This document shows positions 32,265-36,913 of a stretch of DNA of 36,913 bases, piece by piece; position 1 is the stretch's first letter; every line of letters starts with the position of its first letter. Below the pieces are notes generated by a model, which was not told the origin of the DNA, made no database searches, and saw only the letters and a list, made by a program, of their open reading frames with translations. This DNA is from Deltaproteobacteria bacterium (GTDB lineage: Bacteria; Desulfobacterota; Binatia; UBA9968). Position numbers and translations under genes: made by a program. The DNA lies in contig JACPAM010000026.1 of NCBI GenBank assembly GCA_016180805.1, positions 1 to 36,913 on the forward strand, read 5' to 3'.

Positions 32265-32909
32265 TTATTCTCTACCGACCGCAACGATATAAAGGGGCTC
32301 TTCTTTACCCCGCATTGGGATGGCCAGCTTGATCTTCTCGTCCTCAAAAGCCCCGAGGACGGCGGCACCCAGGTTCAGTGCCACTGCCTGGAGGCATACG
32401 TTTTGGGCCGCATGACCAGCCTCCATATGAACGTATCTGATGCCCCTGTTCCCGTATTTGCTTGTGGTTCGCTCATAGACGGCGCACAGCACCAGAACGG
32501 CCGGGGCCTCTCGGATCGAAGGCTGGTCGAGAGCAGCCCGGCATAGTGCGCTTCGCCTATCGACATCCCCCATCTTGACCAGATCGTGTGTGGCGGCTCT
32601 GTAACGGTAGACCCCACCGCGGAGATCCGTTATGTTTCCGGCAAGAAGATAAATTTCGAGGGGGTAGAGAGCTCCGGCAGATGGAGCCGTCCTTAAGCCC
32701 GCAGGATCCGTGATTCCTTGAGCGGCCCAAAGAAGCTGAGAAATTTCTCCCAGGACGAGCGGGTTATTGCTGTACTCTCTGACGGATCTTCTTAATCGCA
32801 GGCTCTTTTCGATCGAAGTAGCGCCGTCGTATGTTGGGGCGGGAAGCTTCACGTCCCCTGTGGGAGCCACGGCGGGTCTCATCATCTCGCTTTTTAAACG
32901 CGGCAGCAT
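32265..32909 (-). CDS. SagB/ThcOx-type nitroreductase-family oxidoreductase
   Basis: The 214-residue protein is an FMN-dependent nitroreductase fold of the SagB/ThcOx branch. Seen are SLRLRRSVREYSNNPLVLGEISQLLWAAQG (FMN contact Arg residues), TAPSAGALYPLEIYLL and GRYVHMEAGHAAQNVCLQA-like (here GIRYVHMEAGHAAQNVCL), GAVLGAFEDE. Relatives oxidise azolines in peptide maturation, but no precursor peptide or YcaO cyclodehydratase is seen, so a stand-alone redox role is more likely. The DosR regulon of mycobacteria also contains nitroreductase-fold proteins. The ATG at 32909 follows GAGGAACACCT. Its own sigma54 site lies at 32979-32994. Confidence 0.9.
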   Translation of the reverse strand: MLPRLKSEMMRPAVAPTGDVKLPAPTYDGATSIEKSLRLRRSVREYSNNPLVLGEISQLLWAAQGITDPAGLRTAPSAGALYPLEIYLLAGNITDLRGGVYRYRAATHDLVKMGDVDRRSALCRAALDQPSIREAPAVLVLCAVYERTTSKYGNRGIRYVHMEAGHAAQNVCLQAVALNLGAAVLGAFEDEKIKLAIPMRGKEEPLYIVAVGRE

Positions 32910-32978
32910 AGGTGTTCCTCGTTGTCGAATTTCTTTGAACGATAACGACTCCTCTCGTAGGATTCCCCGGAGAGTTTA

Positions 32979-32994
32979 AGCAAGTGGCATGCCT
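32979..32994 (-). promoter_or_regulatory. Sigma54 (-24/-12) promoter for the sagB-like gene
   Basis: The minus strand reads AGGCATGCCACTTGCT. It matches TGGCAYG-N4-TTGCW except at the first base and has exact GG-N10-GC spacing. It shares the GGCATGC opening with the sites at 2002-2017 and 27465-27480. The predicted RNA start is near 32967, about 57 bases before the ATG. Confidence 0.68.
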
Positions 32995-33029
32995 CTATTG
33001 GCGCGCCAGAGGGAGCGGAATTTAGGAAG

Positions 33030-33091
33030 GGAACAAACAGTTGATCACCGAGGTCTTCTCACTGCCGCAAAATTGTTTCCGTATTTGTTCC
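33030..33091. promoter_or_regulatory. Candidate activator site: inverted GGAACAAA ... TTTGTTCC
   Basis: Perfect 8-bp arms at 33030-33037 and 33084-33091 lie 36-97 bases upstream of the sagB sigma54 site, within the range used by NtrC-type enhancers. The wide spacing (46 bases) is unusual for one dimer site, and the motif was not found at the other sigma54 promoters. Confidence 0.25.
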
Positions 33092-33133
33092 TATTCTTGA
33101 CAGAACACAGTGGCGGGAGAATCTTCCCCTTTG

Positions 33134-34087
33134 TCATCGCAACATGCCCGTGACGACCATGTCGACGGCCTGTGCGGGTGTTAGGCCGTGGGCCATGAGG
33201 GTTTCAAGCTGCTTTTTATCCACGCTTCCGATGGCGGCCTCATGGGTCACCTTCGCCAGAGGGTGGGTCACCTTCACGATGGGGACGGCGTTCGCCACAG
33301 CCTGGTCCTTGACGATCTCCACGCAGTCTACGTGGCCACGCGCGCCCTCTTCCCTTCCTTCCGTAATCCCGCTAACGTCTGCTGAGGCTTGGTCCTCCAC
33401 AGCCACCCGAATCTTGATCAGGCTCCTCGACCGCTTGCCGGCCAGCGCCACGCGTTCTCGGATCCGGATATCGTCCGTGGCGTGGCCGAATATTCTGGTG
33501 GTCATCTCCGCCAGAGCTTCCTCCTCGGCCTCAACGTTGTAGTCTATGTAGAGCTGCCCGACGCGGCCGGTGGTGAGGGAGAAATCCGAGACATAGCGAG
33601 CGCGGGGCCCGACGTGCACATCGGCTTTGGGCAGCACGCTCGCGCCGCCGAATGGGCCATGATAATGGCCTTCCAGGAAGCGCAGCTCTGCTTCCCTGCC
33701 CAGATCGACCACCGCATCCATCGCGTGCAGCACCTTCTCCGCCGAGGGGAAAAAGCAGTGGGCCATGAAGGTCGCGGCGCTTCGGGCTTCCAGGTGGATC
33801 GCGATGTTTATCCTTTGGTCGCCGCGCTTTTCTAGGACGCCGACGCAAAGGTGGACGGGGTTCTCGATCCTGGCCCCCTCAGAGACGGTGAGTTCGGCCG
33901 CGATGCCGTCTGAGGTTCTTTTCGCCTGGAGATGGACGCCGGGAACCTCCCTGAGGCTCAGCCAGGTGTGGCCTGTGGCCACCAGGTGGGCGATGTTGCT
34001 TTTCGTGAGAACCGCGCTGTCCTGGCCCATCTCTCCAAGCGCGCGTGCGATTTCTTCCTTTTCAGCCATTCCCGCACTCATTGCCAT
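33134..34087 (-). CDS. Short SufB/SufD-family scaffold protein (SmsB-like)
   Basis: The 317-residue protein is a minimal SufBD-family member for iron-sulfur cluster assembly, far shorter than SufB (about 480). The C-terminal core aligns well: RGHVDCVEIV places Cys255 at the position of the catalytic SufB cysteine (Escherichia coli Cys405), and VTHEAAIGSVDKKQL places His282 at SufB His433. It pairs with the SufC-like ATPase directly upstream, matching the two-gene SMS (SUF-like minimal) systems. Starts at 34087, 34081 and 34069 are all possible; each overlaps the ATPase gene. No cysteine desulfurase is present, so the sulfur source is external to this locus. Confidence 0.88.
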   Translation of the reverse strand: MAMSAGMAEKEEIARALGEMGQDSAVLTKSNIAHLVATGHTWLSLREVPGVHLQAKRTSDGIAAELTVSEGARIENPVHLCVGVLEKRGDQRINIAIHLEARSAATFMAHCFFPSAEKVLHAMDAVVDLGREAELRFLEGHYHGPFGGASVLPKADVHVGPRARYVSDFSLTTGRVGQLYIDYNVEAEEEALAEMTTRIFGHATDDIRIRERVALAGKRSRSLIKIRVAVEDQASADVSGITEGREEGARGHVDCVEIVKDQAVANAVPIVKVTHPLAKVTHEAAIGSVDKKQLETLMAHGLTPAQAVDMVVTGMLR

Positions 34088-34781
34088 CGCAGACGATGCA
34101 CGTTCGGGCTTTGTAGTGGCGAGCGACGTTTGAGGGAGTCCCGGAAAAGACGATCCTGCCGCCGCATAATTGCGAAGCCCGGTCGGAGACGAGCGCCATC
34201 TCTTCGCGATGGGTGATCAGGAGAACCGCGGCGCCCTCAGCCTTAAAGGCCTCAATCACCGCGGCGATCTCATTCATAGAGAGCATGTCTATACCGGAGT
34301 CGGGTTCATCCAGGATGGCCAGCTTCGGTTTAAGGGCCAAAACGGAGGCCAGCTCGATGCGTTTTCTCTGCCCGCCGCTTAGGGTTTTATCAACCATCCT
34401 GGGTAGGTACTCATCTGGGGTCAGGCCCACACGTTGTAAGTAGCGTGCGGGATCGGCGCTCGGGCTTCCCAGGCTCAGGTAGTTTGCAATCGAGATCCCT
34501 TCGAATCTTGCCGGCTCCTGCCAGGCCAGGGTGATTCCGAGACGCGCGCGCTCGTGGATTTTCAAGTCGTTAATCACCCGGTTGCCAAAAACGATTGTCC
34601 CCGTAGCGGGGAGGTATCCCTCGCAACCCATGATTACGAATGCGAGCGTGCTCTTGCCGCACCCGTTGGTACCGAGCAGGGCATGGATCTCTTGCTCAGC
34701 GATGGTCAGATCGAGTCCGTCGAGGATCTTTTTGTGGTCCGCGGAGAGCGAGAGGCTGTGAATCCGAAGCAGTTCTGTCAT
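34062..34781 (-). CDS. SufC-like ATPase (SmsC) with a cysteine-rich tail
   Basis: The 239-residue ABC-type ATPase has Walker A GTNGCGKST (37-45), signature LSGGQRKRIELAS, Walker B LAILDEPDSGID and the switch His in LLITHREEM. These match SufC, which drives the SufB scaffold. The last 14 residues, RTCIVCDGNECGNG, add Cys228, Cys231 and Cys236, a CxxC-x4-C arrangement not part of the usual SufC end. It may hold or pass on a metal or cluster. It overlaps the scaffold gene by up to 26 bases and starts 16 bases after the hydrolase gene in the CBS-GNAT-hydrolase-SMS row. Confidence 0.9.
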   Translation of the reverse strand: MTELLRIHSLSLSADHKKILDGLDLTIAEQEIHALLGTNGCGKSTLAFVIMGCEGYLPATGTIVFGNRVINDLKIHERARLGITLAWQEPARFEGISIANYLSLGSPSADPARYLQRVGLTPDEYLPRMVDKTLSGGQRKRIELASVLALKPKLAILDEPDSGIDMLSMNEIAAVIEAFKAEGAAVLLITHREEMALVSDRASQLCGGRIVFSGTPSNVARHYKARTCIVCDGNECGNG

Positions 34782-34797
34782 CGCGCGCTCGCGCAGC

Positions 34798-35454
34798 TCA
34801 AGCCGGTATCGGCCTCAGCCGGCGCTGAAACCACTCGGAGGCGAGCCGCGCTACCTCCTCGAGTGCGCCGGGCTCTTCGAATAGATGCGTTGCACCGGGA
34901 ACGAGAGCGAGATGCTTTTCGGCCTTGAGCTGCCGGTAAGCCCGCTGGTTGAGTTCAACCACGGTGTAGTCCAGCTCTCCCACGATGAGGAGCGTCGGCG
35001 CCACCACCTGCCCCAGGGCTTCCCACGCCAGATCGGGCCGGCCCCCGCGCGATACCACGGCGCCAACTGAGGGTCCGAGCGCTGCGGCGGCCCGAAGCGC
35101 GGCGGCCGCGCCGGTGCTCGCGCCGAAGTAGCCAAGCGTGAGATTTTTTGTCTCGGGCAATCCCGCAAGCCACCGGGTCGCGGCTTCGAGGCGCACGGTC
35201 AGCAGGTCGATATCGAAGCGCGTCTCGTACGTGGCGTCTTCTTCCTTGGTCAGGAGGTCCATTAACAAAGTGCCGACGCCGCCGTCCCGCAAAACCCGCG
35301 CGACGAAGTTGTTTCGCGGGCTGAGCCGGCTGCTGCCGCTGCCATGGGCGAAGAGCACGATTCCCCCAGCGCCCGCGGGGATCGCGAGTACGCCCTCGAG
35401 CCGGATTGAGTCCAGAGGTATATGGATTAGCCGCTCCATGCTTTCTTGCGCCAT
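34798..35454 (-). CDS. Alpha/beta hydrolase, dienelactone-hydrolase-like
   Basis: The 218-residue hydrolase has the oxyanion-region VLFAHGSGSSRLSPRNN, nucleophile Ser113 in GASTGAAAAL, Asp162 in VGELDY and His190 in GATHLFEEPG, so a complete triad is present. This is the type often fused to the Rv0571c-like phosphoribosyltransferase domain; the separate phosphoribosyltransferase is at 25467-26117. The substrate is unknown. The ATG at 35454 has AGG at suitable distance; ATG at 35439 is an alternative. It lies 22 bases after the GNAT gene on the same strand. Confidence 0.9.
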   Translation of the reverse strand: MAQESMERLIHIPLDSIRLEGVLAIPAGAGGIVLFAHGSGSSRLSPRNNFVARVLRDGGVGTLLMDLLTKEEDATYETRFDIDLLTVRLEAATRWLAGLPETKNLTLGYFGASTGAAAALRAAAALGPSVGAVVSRGGRPDLAWEALGQVVAPTLLIVGELDYTVVELNQRAYRQLKAEKHLALVPGATHLFEEPGALEEVARLASEWFQRRLRPIPA

Positions 35455-35476
35455 GGCGAACCTCGCTTGCCGGTTT

Positions 35477-36043
35477 CTAGGCCTGCGCCAAAAGCCTTCG
35501 CCTCCCGCGCAGACGTTTGGACAAGCCCAATTTTTTCTGCCCGGCGGTTTTCTTTTTCTTCGGTTGCGCTTGGATGATTTTGCTCATCCAAACTTCGGTC
35601 TCGGGTTTGCCGTAGCCCATTCGCTTGAAGAACTTGATCGCGCCGGTATTGGATCTCGCCGCATCCATGAACACCATCCTGACACCGTCCTCATGCATGC
35701 GCCGCTCCATGTCGTGGTAGAGCTGCGCGCCGACATGGTCGCGCTGCCATTTCGGGCTCACCCCGATCCACAGGAGATGGCCGTATTTCCAGCTCCCGGA
35801 TTCCTTCTCGTAAGTGGTTCCGAGAGCAAAAGCGACTATTCTACCGCTCGAGGCTTCGGCAACCAGCGATAATCTAGGGTCCTGATTGAAGTTGGTGGTG
35901 ACCTCGTAAGCGTCCCAGGTTCGGTACAGCGTCGTGGGCTCGAGGCAGTGAAACAGCCGGTATCCCAGCCGGTACACCTCTGAGATATCATCGACCCTCA
36001 TCTCGCGGATCTTAACCTCGCGCTTTTTTGCCTTCGCGCCCAT
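35477..36043 (-). CDS. GNAT-family N-acetyltransferase
   Basis: The 188-residue protein has the GNAT fold with the acetyl-CoA loop in VSPKWQRDHVGAQLYHDMERRM (Q/R-x-x-G-x-A form, about 95-116) and the C-terminal RSNTGAIKFFKRMGYG motif (about 129-144). The last 30 residues are dense in Lys and Arg and could bind nucleic acid or ribosomes. The relative RimI acetylates ribosomal proteins, but the target here is not known. It starts at ATG 36043, 20 bases after the CBS gene, and appears co-transcribed with it. Confidence 0.88.
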   Translation of the reverse strand: MGAKAKKREVKIREMRVDDISEVYRLGYRLFHCLEPTTLYRTWDAYEVTTNFNQDPRLSLVAEASSGRIVAFALGTTYEKESGSWKYGHLLWIGVSPKWQRDHVGAQLYHDMERRMHEDGVRMVFMDAARSNTGAIKFFKRMGYGKPETEVWMSKIIQAQPKKKKTAGQKKLGLSKRLRGRRRLLAQA

Positions 36044-36063
36044 GCCTTGGTATGGCGGGGCTC

Positions 36064-36522
36064 TCAGAGCTTCGCCATCTCCCGTAAAAGGTCCGTCCTC
36101 GTGGCAAGTCCGATCAGGCTGCCTCCCTCGATGACGAGCAGACAGTCGATCCGTTTTTCCACCATAAGCCGCGCCGCTTCCCGTATCGTGCGATCCGGGG
36201 ATATGCTGATCGGAGGGGCCATGGTCACGTCCCTGATCGCGACCGTCCCGAGCGCTTCACGCAGAGGTTGTTCACCCCGTGTGACGGCTGAAGCCAACGA
36301 GGCGCGGATCAGGTCAAGCCAGCTAACCACCCCCACGACCTTTTTCGCTTCCAAGACCGGAAAATAGCGCAGGCTGGCTAAGGCCATCATGTCGTCGGCC
36401 ATGCGGAGCGTATCGTTGAGCGAGAGCGTGACCACGTCGGTTGTCATGATCTCCCGAACCGTTTTTTCCATAAAAGCAAGCGGCCCGACCATGCCGAGTA
36501 CCCGGTTCAACTCTCGACCCAT
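36064..36522 (-). CDS. Two-CBS-domain protein heading the SMS operon
   Basis: The 152-residue protein is a CBS pair (about 18-77 and 93-150) with TVREIMTTDVVTLSLNDTL, FPVLEAKKVVGVVSWLDLI, VTMAPPISISPDRTI and RIDCLLVIEGGSLIGLATRTDLL. It probably senses adenine nucleotides. ATG codons at 36522, 36492 and 36471 are all possible; none has a strong ribosome site, and repeat copy C begins two bases upstream of the first. It leads a five-gene minus-strand operon (CBS, GNAT, hydrolase, SmsC, SmsB) with gaps of 20, 22 and 16 bases and one overlap. No sigma54 site was found ahead of it. Confidence 0.88.
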   Translation of the reverse strand: MGRELNRVLGMVGPLAFMEKTVREIMTTDVVTLSLNDTLRMADDMMALASLRYFPVLEAKKVVGVVSWLDLIRASLASAVTRGEQPLREALGTVAIRDVTMAPPISISPDRTIREAARLMVEKRIDCLLVIEGGSLIGLATRTDLLREMAKL

Positions 36523-36523
36523 G

Positions 36524-36810
36524 ATTCTCTCGAAAGCTCCTCGGGGGCCGAGCCATCAGGCCGCGGCCGATGCACTAAGCTCCCTCGGGAAGCGCGCTCT
36601 CGGCTGCGGCCGATGCGTTGGTGCCATGAGTCGTACCGTTTGTAATCGGACGTCCGCAGCCTCGCTCGCGCTCCCCTCTGTCGCGGACAAAGAGATCCGC
36701 GGCCTTCCTTCTCGCTCCCCTCGGGCTTCAAAGGGAAAATGTGCCGGTGGAAGGGGCATCTCGGGCCTTTCATATGCAAGGGCGAAAACTGTTTCATGAC
36801 CATTCCCTTG
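36524..36810. repeat. Modular intergenic repeat, copy C
   Basis: Left module 36524-36568 (ATTCTCTCGAAAGCTCCTCG ... GGCCGCGGCC), core 36569-36695 and right module from TCCGCGGCC at 36697 to about 36810. It is the reference orientation; copy A has the same flanks but the reverse-complement core. The right end GTTTCATGACCATTCCCTTG resembles the right end of copy A (CTTCATGAACATTCCTTTG). It abuts the CBS-operon start codon. The remaining bases to 36913 show no gene. Confidence 0.78.
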
Positions 36811-36913
36811 TAAGGCGCTCTTTCTGCCGCTTTCGGCTGTAGCCCCTTTTGCCCTTTTTCGTGCCCTGCGGTCCGCCGCGCTGTCGTGGCAGGGGGACCC
36901 TTCCGAGCCTCTT

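Noticed and set aside
32265-32909. SagB-like gene as part of a thiazole/oxazole-modified peptide cluster
   Set aside because: No YcaO protein, precursor peptide or peptidase was found around it; the neighbours are stress and iron-sulfur genes.
26373-36810. The modular repeats as a CRISPR array or an insertion sequence
   Set aside because: The copies are dispersed, long and modular, with no spacers, no transposase gene and no clear target duplications.

Overview
The window comes from a GC-rich, Gram-negative-type bacterial chromosome, probably an uncultured Desulfobacterota, Methylomirabilota/Rokubacteria or related lineage. This placement is an inference. It rests on sigma54 plus NtrC-type control, a class II ribonucleotide reductase, an archaeal-type S-adenosylmethionine synthetase, several UspA proteins, a tripartite tricarboxylate transporter and REP-like intergenic repeats. 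No rRNA, tRNA, CRISPR array, prophage or intact transposase was seen.

Layout. (1) 1-4041: a tandem UspA and a hibernation factor fused to a cold-shock domain (minus strand), diverging from tandem UspA, YbaK-like deacylase and MgtC genes. (2) 4042-7849: a degraded stretch with a type III restriction remnant, a MmgE/PrpD gene and an internally deleted cupin gene. (3) 7850-15926: an AT-richer catabolic cassette, tctBAC, an NAD-dependent epimerase and hyuAB. (4) 20643-16056 (minus): rtcA, archaeal-type SAM synthetase, a zinc-ribbon protein and class II RNR. (5) 20887-26117: a GAF/PAS histidine kinase, an NtrC-family regulator, a CBS protein and a phosphoribosyltransferase. (6) 26639-32260: two divergent Usp genes, the second leading a MacAB-like efflux operon. 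(7) 36522-32265 (minus): CBS, GNAT, alpha/beta hydrolase, a minimal SUF pair (SmsC/SmsB), then a SagB-type nitroreductase with its own promoter.

The main result is that eight sites fit the sigma54 -24/-12 pattern with exact GG-N10-GC spacing. Each sits in an intergenic region on the correct strand just upstream of a gene start or operon: hpf, two single or lead usp genes on the plus strand, a usp on the minus strand, rtcA, the NtrC-type regulator itself, sagB, and an orphan short ORF. The genes they serve (Usp, hibernation factor, CBS, phosphoribosyltransferase, class II RNR, nitroreductase, RNA-end repair) resemble the content of the mycobacterial DosR dormancy regulon. Here the apparent control is sigma54 and a GAF/PAS two-component system. 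I read this as a dormancy or low-energy survival island.

A second result is a family of about 250-290 bp modular repeats at 26373-26638, 27167-27416 and 36524-36810, with a fragment at 80-130. Their 127-bp core is inverted in one copy relative to another, with both junctions at CCGCGG palindromes. One copy fills the enhancer region between two divergent sigma54 promoters.
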